From the NCBI RefSeq assembly GCF_900095845.1, contig NZ_FMIX01000004.1:565501-629500 (forward strand): a stretch of DNA of 64,000 nt. Reading direction: 5' to 3'. Each line of letters begins with the position of its first letter. Positions within the stretch are counted from its first letter, which is position 1. The position numbers and the translations under genes are program-made. Below are positions 34,482 through 42,301 of the stretch, one piece after another. Below the pieces are notes generated by a model. It did not search any database. It was not told the DNA's origin and saw only the letters and a list, made by a program, of their open reading frames with translations. Source of the stretch: Streptococcus timonensis (GTDB taxonomy: Bacteria > Bacillota > Bacilli > Lactobacillales > Streptococcaceae).

Positions 34482-35471
34482 ATGAGAGAAAGTTATTCTA
34501 TAGAACTAGTTAATAAAGGCGATGATGATGATTTTTTAAAAGCATTAAAAATCTATGATAATGTTACTCCAGTTACTATTAAGACTGACCCAAATGACTT
34601 TATTTATTGGGTTGACAATCCTATCGAAGAGTTTAGAATAAATATTTTTAAAATATACTGTAATGAAAAACTTATTGGGATGACAATGACTAGTTTTCTT
34701 AGTCGCACAAAAACAATGATATTAGAATATATTGCAGTCGAAAAATCATATCGAAAAAATGTCGTATATCTTTCTTGTCTAAATCTGCTCGGACAATATT
34801 TCAGTAATGAAAAAAATTACTCCATTAATTATTGGGCCACTGATATCAACAATGATAAGAATGGCCAAGGAACTGATTCTGAAAGCAAAATGTTTCAAAT
34901 AATCCTAGATCTTGAAGGATATAAAAAAATTGATGCCCCGTTTAAAACACCCAGCTTAGGTATGACTGATATACCAGGATTTGAGGCGTACATTATGATT
35001 AAATCAACAGATAATATCAAATCACTTTCTAAAACAATATACGGAGGCATAATAAAGTCTATATTTTTTGACTATTACTTCCAATGGTATCAGAAACTAT
35101 TATCCAAAAATGACTTTTCAGAATATCAAAATGAATTAAGATCAACTTATAAAAAATTAGAAAAAAGTATCGATACAATTTCTGACCCCATCCAGATTTT
35201 AGATGAGGGTTATAAAGTCTTTAAGGAAACAACTGGACCTACTCCAATAACTAAATCAAATAATTTGAGTTATATATTAAATGGAATATATGTATATTTG
35301 GTGACAGCTGTTATATCTTTATCTTTAGGAGTAATATTAAGTCTAATTACTGTACATTTTGCTTTTAACAATATAACTGATAAAGGTGAAATAATTGCTT
35401 CTATCATTGCTGGTACAATGGCAATTCCAGTAATAGGTAGCATTTTCACTAACTTAAATAAGAAAAAATAA
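34482..35471 (+). CDS. GNAT-like protein with C-terminal membrane anchor
   Basis: The 329-residue protein is read from the ATG after TAGGAGAGAG inside and next to the repeat; an upstream TTG is unlikely. Residues about 1-180 resemble a GNAT fold (KLIGMTMTSFLSRTKTMILE; EYIAVEKSYRKNVVYLSCL). A charged linker and two adjacent membrane helices (about 268-292 and 300-320) follow. No family is known to me with this layout. It faces a methyltransferase gene across a shared terminator, and both genes have the same 30-bp 5' region. Its outside promoter region looks weak in the present orientation. Confidence 0.65.
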   Translation: MRESYSIELVNKGDDDDFLKALKIYDNVTPVTIKTDPNDFIYWVDNPIEEFRINIFKIYCNEKLIGMTMTSFLSRTKTMILEYIAVEKSYRKNVVYLSCLNLLGQYFSNEKNYSINYWATDINNDKNGQGTDSESKMFQIILDLEGYKKIDAPFKTPSLGMTDIPGFEAYIMIKSTDNIKSLSKTIYGGIIKSIFFDYYFQWYQKLLSKNDFSEYQNELRSTYKKLEKSIDTISDPIQILDEGYKVFKETTGPTPITKSNNLSYILNGIYVYLVTAVISLSLGVILSLITVHFAFNNITDKGEIIASIIAGTMAIPVIGSIFTNLNKKK

Positions 35472-35479
35472 TAATAATA

Positions 35480-35518
35480 AACAACTAGCATTTAAACTTT
35501 AGTGCTAGTTGTTTTACA
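35480..35518. terminator. Bidirectional terminator between the convergent pair
   Basis: AACAACTAGCA (35480-35490) pairs perfectly with TGCTAGTTGTT (35503-35513), flanked by T or A runs on each strand. Confidence 0.8.
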
Positions 35519-36208
35519 TCTTATAATGATGTTAGCAGAATGTTTTTTAAAATAATGGATTTTATTTAAAAATTTATCTAGAAATGTAAATTTACTCGCA
35601 AAGTTTTCAGAATTGAAAAATCTTAGAGCTAGCGAACTCAAGATATGAAAACCAGCAATTTCAATAATTTCAAAATTGTTTAGCTTCAAAAGGGAAATAA
35701 TATAATCGAAGGAGAAAATATATATAACATGATTGGAGTCAATGTAATTTGTTGAAACAATTGACATAGGTTTATCATAATAATCAGTGAAAAGATATTC
35801 GAAAGAACTACTATTTTCAAATTCAAGAATTAAATCTCCGTCTTCCTTAAGCCATTTTTGAAAATTTTCTATAACTTTATAAGAATTGCAATAATTAATT
35901 ACACTGCCAACACAAATAATAGAGTCAAAATTATTTGTCTGAAGAAGATTAGAGGATTCTAAGTTTCCAATAACTGCATCTTCTATATCTTTAACCTTTT
36001 CCTCAGAAATATCCAAGTGTATCATTGGCGATGTGATACCATAAGTATTTCCACCTGAACCTGCATTTAAAATATTTCCAGTATAGTGTTGTTTTTGCAA
36101 AAATGAGATAATAGAGTTTTGACTGTATTTATACCAATTATTTATTTCCCACATTTGATCATGTTTATTGTAAAACTCTCTGACTACATCAGGATTAACT
36201 TTATCCAT
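35492..36208 (-). CDS. Class I SAM-dependent methyltransferase
   Basis: The 238-residue protein has motif I in ILNAGSGGNTYG (about 46-57), an acidic motif II (MIHLDIS, about 62), and a motif IV-like FDSIICVGSVINY (about 94). These are the usual signatures of a Rossmann-fold methyltransferase. The substrate is unknown; tailoring of a small molecule or peptide is possible. Its start is 13 bases inside the right inverted repeat. An extended -10 (TGGTATACT) sits just outside the repeat and probably drives it in this orientation. Confidence 0.82.
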   Translation of the reverse strand: MDKVNPDVVREFYNKHDQMWEINNWYKYSQNSIISFLQKQHYTGNILNAGSGGNTYGITSPMIHLDISEEKVKDIEDAVIGNLESSNLLQTNNFDSIICVGSVINYCNSYKVIENFQKWLKEDGDLILEFENSSSFEYLFTDYYDKPMSIVSTNYIDSNHVIYIFSFDYIISLLKLNNFEIIEIAGFHILSSLALRFFNSENFASKFTFLDKFLNKIHYFKKHSANIIIRCKTTSTKV

Positions 36209-36220
36209 TCTCTATTCAAT

Positions 36221-36250
36221 TCTCCTACCGATAACAATTTATTATCACTA
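36221..36250 (-). repeat. Right 30-bp inverted repeat, candidate recombination site
   Basis: This is the exact reverse complement of 34442-34471, read on the minus strand with the same arms and 7-base spacer. It contains the ribosome site of the methyltransferase gene. Confidence 0.85.
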
Positions 36251-36258
36251 GTATACCA
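36250..36258 (-). promoter_or_regulatory. Extended -10 promoter at the right repeat edge
   Basis: On the minus strand TGG precedes TATACT, matching an extended -10. Its last base is the outermost base of the repeat, so inversion would leave it in place and exchange the gene it reads. No good -35 is seen. Confidence 0.55.
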
Positions 36259-36423
36259 TAAATTCATCTTTAACAGTTTGATTTGTATAATGATTTTTTT
36301 GTCTTGAATTGAAAAAATTACCTATTGAACTATCATAAAAAATTGAAATAATAACAAATATTTGATAGAATGGTATAGTATAGTTTATAGTTTTAGCTAG
36401 AAATGACTATATCTAAAATTGAT

Positions 36424-36449
36424 TACCCATTTTAAGAAATATATGGGTA
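36424..36449. promoter_or_regulatory. Short inverted repeat upstream of the unknown three-gene operon
   Basis: TACCCAT (36424-36430) and ATGGGTA (36443-36449) are complementary across 12 bases, about 50 bases before the first gene. It may be an operator or leader hairpin. Confidence 0.35.
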
Positions 36450-36496
36450 TGATTAAACATATTATTATTTTTGAATAATTTTAGAGTAAAGAGAAA

Positions 36497-37261
36497 ATGC
36501 AAGAATTTTATGATAAATTTTGTAAAAAAAGAGAGAACCAAGATGAATTATATTTCTTTAATGGATATCAAGGAGAAGTTGAATTAAACAGAAGTAACAT
36601 AGACTTGCAAAAAGAATCCGAAGTTCTTCTTGTAAGATATGCTAGTCCAAAATCAAATTTTGACAGGTTGCGATATACAAATTTTAACTATGATGAAGAT
36701 ACTCAAAAGGATAATTCATTTTCATTTGAATCGGAACTTGCAAAATTTGAAAAAGATTCACAACGATTTGTTCCAGATTTGAATAAAAACAAGGAGGTGT
36801 ATTTCCTTCCGACAAATCTGGAATCAATAGTAAAACAAATAATTAATGGTAATAGAAGAAAAGTACCTGACATTCTAATTCCTTTAATTCCAAATGATAT
36901 TCAGAGGAGCTTTGATTTTACATTTACTCCTACGCAATTCGAAATTGTTACTTATGAAAATATTGGTCAATTTGCTACTTCATTTATTAAATTAGAAGAG
37001 CCCTCGAGTGTTTGCGAAGTAAAAGAACAAATGGATTGTATAAAACACAGTATAAATGATAAGTTTGTTGATGGTATAGACGATTACTTTGTTGGTGATT
37101 TAGATCAAGGATTCGGAATGATGGAACGTGACTTTAAAAAAAAATATACTACACCAAGTACTTTTCACTATAATTTTGTATTGAAGAACAATGAAAAGGA
37201 TAGTATGGTGAATTTACTAAAAACATTAAGTGAAAAATTTATACCATTTCCGTTTGAATAA
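36497..37261 (+). CDS. Unknown protein of a three-gene cargo operon (254 aa)
   Basis: The start ATG follows AAAGAG. The 254-residue soluble protein has no signal peptide, membrane helix or motif I recognise. It is acidic and Phe/Asn-rich, with ILIPLIPNDIQRSFDF in the middle and FHYNFVLKN near the end. It lies first in an operon with two other unknown genes. Base composition is as AT-rich as the rest of the island. Possible roles include defence or immunity, but nothing decides. Confidence 0.6.
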   Translation: MQEFYDKFCKKRENQDELYFFNGYQGEVELNRSNIDLQKESEVLLVRYASPKSNFDRLRYTNFNYDEDTQKDNSFSFESELAKFEKDSQRFVPDLNKNKEVYFLPTNLESIVKQIINGNRRKVPDILIPLIPNDIQRSFDFTFTPTQFEIVTYENIGQFATSFIKLEEPSSVCEVKEQMDCIKHSINDKFVDGIDDYFVGDLDQGFGMMERDFKKKYTTPSTFHYNFVLKNNEKDSMVNLLKTLSEKFIPFPFE

Positions 37262-37284
37262 AAAATGAGTGGAGGAAAAATAAT

Positions 37285-37854
37285 ATGATAAAGCAAAATA
37301 TAAATAATTTTGATAAAATTATGAATATTGTAGAGCAAAATGATATAAAAATGCCTTTACTAGCAATAAATGAACCGATCTTTGGTATTGTATCTCACTT
37401 AGATAAGATTTACACGATTTATGTCATGCAAGATAGGACTTTGTTGAAAGATAATCATTTGGTAGATATTAAAGAAATTTTAATTACTGAACCTAACCTT
37501 ACTAATCTTTACAAAGTAATAGATGGTGAAATTTCAATTCATAGTTTCTTTTCGAAATCTAATAATTATAGTATTGGAAAAATTGCTAATAAAATTTTTC
37601 CAAAAGTGGAAATTAATGATTTTTCGAAAATTTCAAATAAAATTCCTTCAATGGATTTACATTTGAATTTGAATGATTATTGTACGCAATACTACAAAAA
37701 TAACATAAAAAGTCGCTGTAAGCGTTTAAAAGAATACAATAACTTTAATAATAGTCTTACTTTTACGAATAATAAAAATGTGGAAGTGAAAAAACAGATA
37801 GAAGCTCTAGATATACATTGGGAACTTAAAGATGAAATATATAGTAATAGATAA
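37285..37854 (+). CDS. Unknown protein of a three-gene cargo operon (189 aa)
   Basis: The gene starts 24 bases after its neighbour with GGAGG upstream. The 189-residue protein is Asn/Lys/Ile-rich with no membrane segment. The first half has alternating hydrophobic residues (MPLLAINEPIFGIVSHLDK). The C-terminal third is basic and could be helical. Its end overlaps the third gene by 23 bases. No family recognised. Confidence 0.6.
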   Translation: MIKQNINNFDKIMNIVEQNDIKMPLLAINEPIFGIVSHLDKIYTIYVMQDRTLLKDNHLVDIKEILITEPNLTNLYKVIDGEISIHSFFSKSNNYSIGKIANKIFPKVEINDFSKISNKIPSMDLHLNLNDYCTQYYKNNIKSRCKRLKEYNNFNNSLTFTNNKNVEVKKQIEALDIHWELKDEIYSNR

Positions 37855-38287
37855 TGGTTGTAAAATTAATACATTAGAGTATAATACATTTGAGATAGAC
37901 GAGTATAATTCTGGTGAGACAATTTCAGAGAGCCAAGAAGTTAACCTTTCTATAAAAATAGGGTTTAATAAGGAGAATATATTAAAAAGAGTTCTATTAT
38001 TAGATGTTTTTGTAGAAGGTAAACATGAAGCTATCTTATTACGTAATCTTCATTTAGATTTATTTTACGAATTTGAATATAAAGAAGAATATAATGAAGC
38101 TGTTTTGGATAGTCTAGATATGTATATGATAAAACATTTTTTAACAGAAACTGATAAAATTGTTAAGAATATAACTTCATTAGATCAATTAACATCTTTT
38201 TCTTTAAAAGATGCAATAACAGATGTTACAGAGAAAGTACCAGCGAATCTTTCTGTAACGGTGGAACAAGTTGGTCATTATAAATAA
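37832..38287 (+). CDS. Unknown protein of a three-gene cargo operon (151 aa)
   Basis: The 151-residue acidic protein overlaps the gene before it by 23 bases, showing tight coupling. The pattern VNLSIKIGFNKENILKRVLL followed by LLRNLHLDLFYEFEY suggests a beta-rich fold like small SecB-like or chaperone-like proteins. This is only an impression. No catalytic motif is visible. Confidence 0.58.
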   Translation: MKYIVIDNGCKINTLEYNTFEIDEYNSGETISESQEVNLSIKIGFNKENILKRVLLLDVFVEGKHEAILLRNLHLDLFYEFEYKEEYNEAVLDSLDMYMIKHFLTETDKIVKNITSLDQLTSFSLKDAITDVTEKVPANLSVTVEQVGHYK

Positions 38288-38372
38288 TTTTTAAGTTTAA
38301 CATATTATTTTAAAGATAGCTTAGAGTCAAAACCACTTTATAAAGTATAATAAAAAGTTCTTTAATAAAATG

Positions 38373-38405
38373 AGCTCTTTGTAAGCTATAGTGGATTGAT
38401 GAAAA
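38373..38405. mobile_element. Isolated terminal-repeat fragment of an ISL3-like element
   Basis: GAGCTCTTTGTAAGCTATAG and the following GTGGATTGATGAAAA resemble the ends at 27559 and 33082 with several differences. No transposase sequence remains. It is a third trace of this IS type in the cargo. Confidence 0.5.
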
Positions 38406-38540
38406 GTTATAAAAAGAGAGGATCAAATCGGTCCAATATAATTAAGCCAGAAATTCAAATACGATTCTGTATTTGGGTTTCTTTTTTTATGGGCTAAACT
38501 GATAGTTAAGGAGGTGCTTTCCATGATATAGTCATTTAGT

Positions 38541-39011
38541 TTAAAAAAAGCGCTCCAAGCATTCAAAAAAATTTGGAACTTCCCTTAATAAATCCGTCAC
38601 TTTCTTTTTCAAGATAGCCCAAGCTTGCTCAGTAGGCTTCAAATCTGGTGAATAAGGTGGTAGAGGTAAGAAAAAGTGTTTATCTTGAATGCAAAGTTCA
38701 TCCAAAATGTTCTTGGGATGAAAACTAGCATTGTCCATGACAATAACATGAGATGTCTTCAAAGCAGGCAGGAGTTGCGTTTTGAACCACTTCACAAAGA
38801 AGTCACTCGTCATGCTTTCCTTGTAAACCATGGGAGCTATAAACTCTCCGTCTACTTGTCCTTCAACAATTGAAGTCCGCTCAAAACGCCGTCCGCTAAT
38901 CTTTTCATAGACTTTCTCCCCTCTAGGAGCCCGTGCATAAGGACGATAGAAGTAGAGATTGATTCCCGTTTCGTCAATATATACGATTGGTAAGTCTTTT
39001 AGGTTATCCAA
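38541..39011 (-). CDS. IS630 transposase, second ORF (DDE domain)
   Basis: The 156-residue frame holds the DDE catalytic residues: VYIDETGIN, VIVMDNASFH and PYSPDLKPTE. It lacks its own start region. The upstream open part of this frame overlaps the end of the first ORF, and an A-rich slippery run (AAAAAAAG, about 39061-39068 region) suggests a programmed -1 frameshift that makes the full transposase. Confidence 0.85.
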   Translation of the reverse strand: MDNLKDLPIVYIDETGINLYFYRPYARAPRGEKVYEKISGRRFERTSIVEGQVDGEFIAPMVYKESMTSDFFVKWFKTQLLPALKTSHVIVMDNASFHPKNILDELCIQDKHFFLPLPPYSPDLKPTEQAWAILKKKVTDLLREVPNFFECLERFF

Positions 39012-39057
39012 AATATCAAGAAATTCAGCGACTTTCTCTGGATTTTGTTTCTTAAAG

Positions 39058-39378
39058 CTAGTCGTCTTTTTTTAAAGTGACCTTAATCTGCTTTAAAGCT
39101 GCCCATACTGAAGGAATAGCACAATCAAAATGTGCTGCAATTTCCAGTAAAAAAGCGTCTGGATGAGCCTCTACAAAGGCTTTCAATTCCTCTAAAGGAA
39201 TCTTTCGCTTTTTGACGACTCGCTTTTTCCGCTCTAAGTGTTCTTGTTCACGTAATTTTTTTTCCCAAGTGAAGAGAGTTCTGACGCCAACATCAAAAAC
39301 TTTGGCTGCCTCGACATGGCTGTGTCCCTCTTTGATGTAATCTAATGCTCGTTGTTTAAAATCTGTACCATATGCCAT
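39058..39378 (-). CDS. IS630 transposase, first ORF (HTH domain)
   Basis: Read from the ATG of MAYGTDFKQRALDYIKEGHS, the 106-residue product is a helix-turn-helix DNA-binding region of an IS630 transposase (AAKVFDVGVRTLFTWEKK). It ends LKKDD at a run of A, where frameshifting into the DDE frame is expected. Confidence 0.85.
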   Translation of the reverse strand: MAYGTDFKQRALDYIKEGHSHVEAAKVFDVGVRTLFTWEKKLREQEHLERKKRVVKKRKIPLEELKAFVEAHPDAFLLEIAAHFDCAIPSVWAALKQIKVTLKKDD

Positions 39379-39440
39379 AGCTTTATTATGACATGCCCGT
39401 TTGAAACTAAGCAACTATAAATGGTAGAGAATCATTTCAT

Positions 39441-40292
39441 CTATTTTTTGTTTACCAGTTTATAGAAATGGCTAGTATAGTGTAATTTTAACTTGTCTTC
39501 TCCTAAAATATCAAGGACTTGTATGGCCTGTTTCATTTTTTCAATTCCGCTATCTGAATGACGCTTAAATTCAAAGTAACCAGTTGCATAGAGAAAAACT
39601 GTCTGTTCATAAAAGTTTAATTCATTATCTAATAATGCTTTTATTTCGGTGATTAGACAAGTACAGTTTGAAAATTCTTCCTTATCTACGCTCAGAATTA
39701 GACAATTAATGGCCAATTGAGTGACAATTCGCTTATTTGTTTTATTCAATGAAGAGTAGATGTAATTGTTCAACATTTCCTTTGTTAATAGGAAGTAGGA
39801 GTTGTAGTTTATTGTTCGTACACAGTTACCTAATAAAGTGATTTCATAGTAACCCCATTTTTCAACTTTAAAGAGATAATCTGTCAATTGAAGTAATTCT
39901 TTATTTGATGGAATAATGCTGGAATCCATTGTATGTAGAATGGATTTTATCATTGTTTTCTCGAAAGAATTTAAAGTGTAAAGTGATGAGTCAGAAAGTA
40001 GAGCAGCTATATTTTTGATGTTATGTGATGAATATTGCTTACGAATATATTGAACCAAATTAGCGAATAATTCAGCATTAGTATAATCTTCATTATGTAA
40101 AACAAGAAACTCATCTAAAGTAATGTGTAATTTGTCTAAAATATTGATAAGTCGAATACAAGATATCTCTGATTCCCCACGTTCGAATCTAGATATTTGA
40201 GATTTTGAAAGATGTTCATCTGCTACAGAGCATAGACTAATTTGTTTTCCTTTACGAACTTTTCTAAGTGTGATGCCAAGTTTTGATTTCAT
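39441..40292 (-). CDS. rgg: Rgg-family quorum-sensing regulator
   Basis: The 283-residue protein is read from [20 protein letters not shown], the standard Rgg start; an upstream TTG would add 7 residues. It has an N-terminal helix-turn-helix (about 5-60, [15 protein letters not shown]) and an all-helical repeat domain that binds peptide pheromone. It is divergent from a 23-residue SHP gene with a perfect palindrome between them. Rgg/SHP pairs sense the imported mature SHP. The adjacent RiPP operon 1 kb beyond is the obvious candidate target. Confidence 0.93.
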   Translation of the reverse strand: MKSKLGITLRKVRKGKQISLCSVADEHLSKSQISRFERGESEISCIRLINILDKLHITLDEFLVLHNEDYTNAELFANLVQYIRKQYSSHNIKNIAALLSDSSLYTLNSFEKTMIKSILHTMDSSIIPSNKELLQLTDYLFKVEKWGYYEITLLGNCVRTINYNSYFLLTKEMLNNYIYSSLNKTNKRIVTQLAINCLILSVDKEEFSNCTCLITEIKALLDNELNFYEQTVFLYATGYFEFKRHSDSGIEKMKQAIQVLDILGEDKLKLHYTSHFYKLVNKK

Positions 40293-40322
40293 AATTTCCC
40301 ATTTTCCCAACAAAAATTAAAT

Positions 40323-40356
40323 CCGTTTTTATTTATTGTACAATAAATAAAAACGG
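40323..40356. promoter_or_regulatory. 34-bp perfect palindrome between rgg and shp
   Basis: CCGTTTTTATTTATTG and its exact complement meet around a central TA. The centre gives a TACAAT -10-like box on each strand, so it may combine divergent promoters with the Rgg binding site. It ends 15 bases before the shp start. Confidence 0.75.
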
Positions 40357-40371
40357 AAAGGAAGTCCGAGT

Positions 40372-40443
40372 ATGAAGAAAATTTCAAAATTTTTGACGAT
40401 TTTGGTTTTGGTGATGGATATTATCATAATTGTTGGTGGGTAA
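40372..40443 (+). CDS. shp: SHP pheromone precursor (23 aa)
   Basis: GGAAAGGAAG precedes the ATG. The 23-residue peptide has the SHP pattern: KK near the N-terminus, a hydrophobic middle and the C-terminus MDIIIIVGG. Mature pheromones of this class are the last eight or nine residues, starting at Asp, and DIIIIVGG is the form known for SHP3-type peptides. Secretion by PptAB, cleavage by Eep and reimport by the Opp permease are established for the family. It lies divergent from rgg. Confidence 0.93.
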   Translation: MKKISKFLTILVLVMDIIIIVGG

Positions 40444-40447
40444 AATG

Positions 40448-40491
40448 CTTAAGTGTACACTTAAGTCTTTAGAATATTCTAAAGACTTAAG
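40448..40491. terminator. Overlapping palindromes downstream of shp
   Basis: CTTAAGTGTACACTTAAG (40448-40465) is an 18-bp palindrome. It overlaps a 32-bp perfect palindrome at 40460-40491 (CTTAAGTCTTTAGAAT and its complement). A modest T run follows (GATTTTAT). It may end the shp transcript, or be an additional regulator site. Confidence 0.6.
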
Positions 40492-40601
40492 ATTTTATAG
40501 GTACATAGTATGAAATACAGAGATAAATTTACATAATATCAATTTATTTTAGGTACATTTTATAGAATAAAATACGGTATTTATAATTTGGGAGGTTTTA
40601 A

Positions 40602-40981
40602 TTGAAAAAACAGAATTTATTTAAAATATCAAATAATGTATAAGAGTATTCAAATGCTCTTAATACTATGGGTTTAAATTTTCAAGGAGAAATTCCTGTT
40701 TTTGTTGACCACAAAAGAGAAGATTTACTTCATAATATTAAGCGAATTAACAACGAATATTCCGAATGCTATAAAACAACGCCAATTTACCAATTTCTTT
40801 GCAGACGCCTATTTATCTTGATAGAGAGGAAGAATTGAACAACAAATGGCTCACTAAGAGAATATTTCTCAAAGAAAACTGATTTATCCAATATCTCTTA
40901 TGAGTATTTGAACAAGACATTATATGATAACAATTACAGACAACGGAAATGTTGGTTTACAAAATTGAATGTTAAGTTTTA
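40602..40981 (+). pseudogene. Degraded ORF downstream of shp
   Basis: GGGAGG and a TTG open a frame that soon stops. The following sequence gives a readable stretch (YSNALNTMGLNFQGEIPVFV, then HKREDLLHNIKRINNEYSEC) before two further frame changes. It continues in another frame (SLREYFSKKTDLSNISYEYL) and ends near 40981. It may be the former SHP/Rgg target gene. I do not recognise the family. The rest of 40982-41299 shows no gene. Confidence 0.5.
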
Positions 40982-41295
40982 ATAGATTTTTTAAAGTGAA
41001 TATGGAACTTATTCTTGTAATTTTGCTATAAAATGAACAATTTTCTTAATATGTAATTTAAAGCATAGTAAGATCAGAGGTGAATTATTCACAACCGAAT
41101 CGATTTATGAAGGATACCAATCAAAATTCAGAAGTACATGTTACAATAGGGACAGTTGCTTTATGGTTATTCATAAACTTGTGATATGTTTTTCCTAGTG
41201 AGAGAAAATTATTACTGTGTGATAAAATCATGATTAATTGAAATTCTAGCTACGTATTGGTATTTTTAATAATTATCAGTAAATTAAGAATAAAT

Positions 41296-41325
41296 CAATT
41301 TGTAGCAACTTAAAGAAAGTATAAT
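41296..41325 (+). promoter_or_regulatory. Candidate promoter of the RiPP operon
   Basis: TATAAT (41320-41325) lies about 50 bases before the first gene. The -35 position (CAATTT, 41296-41301) is poor, which fits an activator-dependent promoter. Control by Rgg is inferred from proximity. Confidence 0.45.
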
Positions 41326-41377
41326 ATTTGAGCTCCGGCAGTAGCTAACTGTACTAAATATCAAGTAAGGACTATCA

Positions 41378-42301
41378 ATGTTAATAAACCCAAATTTTAA
41401 AATAGAGGATTTAGGAGAAAATCAGTTGTTTTTTATCAATAAAAATAAGGGTACAGGATACTATGTTGATAATATTAATTTAAGCGGGTTAAGAAAACTT
41501 GAAGAGCAAGGAATTTTTTTACAACCTTTGAAAAAAATTGGATATTATATAGAAGAAAATATGAATATTCCCATTGCAAAGTTAAGTTGGACTAATAACC
41601 TTTACCCTAATTGTAATTTATCCAGTAATACCGTTTTTTATTTGCTTATATCAATGTTTATGATTTTCCTTAGCGTTTTAGCATTAACAGTTATGAAATT
41701 TCCATTAGCAGATATAAATAATCTCAAAGTGGAGGGGATTGGGTATATATATATATTAGGGATATTTTATACTGGTATATATTTGATACATGAAAACTTT
41801 CATATTATTGTTGCAAGGTTACAAGGGATTGAGGTAAAAAAAATAGGTTTTAAGTTTAAATATTACATTTTTCCAATTGCTTTTGTAAAAATTTTGCCAA
41901 CAGGCAAGGATAGAGTTAGAGCTAATATCGCTTTAGCTGGAAATGTTGCAGATTTATTACTATTAATAATTTATTATTTTATTTGCTTGATATCAAAGAA
42001 TGTTTATTTCTATTACGTACTTTTTTTTCAATTTGGTTTAGCATTTTGGAACTATAATATTTTATTGCCAACAGATTTTCATTTATTTTTAATATCATAC
42101 TTTAAAAGACGTAATTTTAGAAGTAAAGCGCTTAATTACACAAAAGATTTCTTTTTCCACCCTTCATTCGAAAAGATTACAAAGATAACTAAGACGAATG
42201 TCATATATTTATTATATGGTGGTGCTACAACATTTTTTTTTATTTATATTTATTTCAGTTTATTTTGGATGGCATATACATATATAATTAAAGGAGGGTG
42301 A
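41378..42301 (+). CDS. M50-like membrane metalloprotease of the RiPP operon
   Basis: The 307-residue protein has about six membrane segments and an HExxH zinc motif (IHENFHIIVARLQGIEV, near residue 137). The later block ALAGNVADLLLL resembles the third M50 motif. It could remove the leader peptides or act in immunity. AAGGAC precedes the ATG at 7 bases. Its stop codon overlaps the start of the dehydratase gene. Proteases of this kind recur in TOMM and thiopeptide clusters. Confidence 0.75.
   Translation: MLINPNFKIEDLGENQLFFINKNKGTGYYVDNINLSGLRKLEEQGIFLQPLKKIGYYIEENMNIPIAKLSWTNNLYPNCNLSSNTVFYLLISMFMIFLSVLALTVMKFPLADINNLKVEGIGYIYILGIFYTGIYLIHENFHIIVARLQGIEVKKIGFKFKYYIFPIAFVKILPTGKDRVRANIALAGNVADLLLLIIYYFICLISKNVYFYYVLFFQFGLAFWNYNILLPTDFHLFLISYFKRRNFRSKALNYTKDFFFHPSFEKITKITKTNVIYLLYGGATTFFFIYIYFSLFWMAYTYIIKGG

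Larger units (their letters stand above)
38529..39418 (-). mobile_element. IS630-family insertion sequence (IS630-Spn1-like)
   Basis: The element of about 890 bp carries two overlapping-frame transposase ORFs on the minus strand and imperfect terminal inverted repeats (TATAGTCATTTAGTTTAAA left; complement of the right end TATAGTTGCTTAGTTTCAAA). TA dinucleotides at both ends fit the TA target duplication of IS630 elements. It lies between the unknown operon and rgg. Confidence 0.85.
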
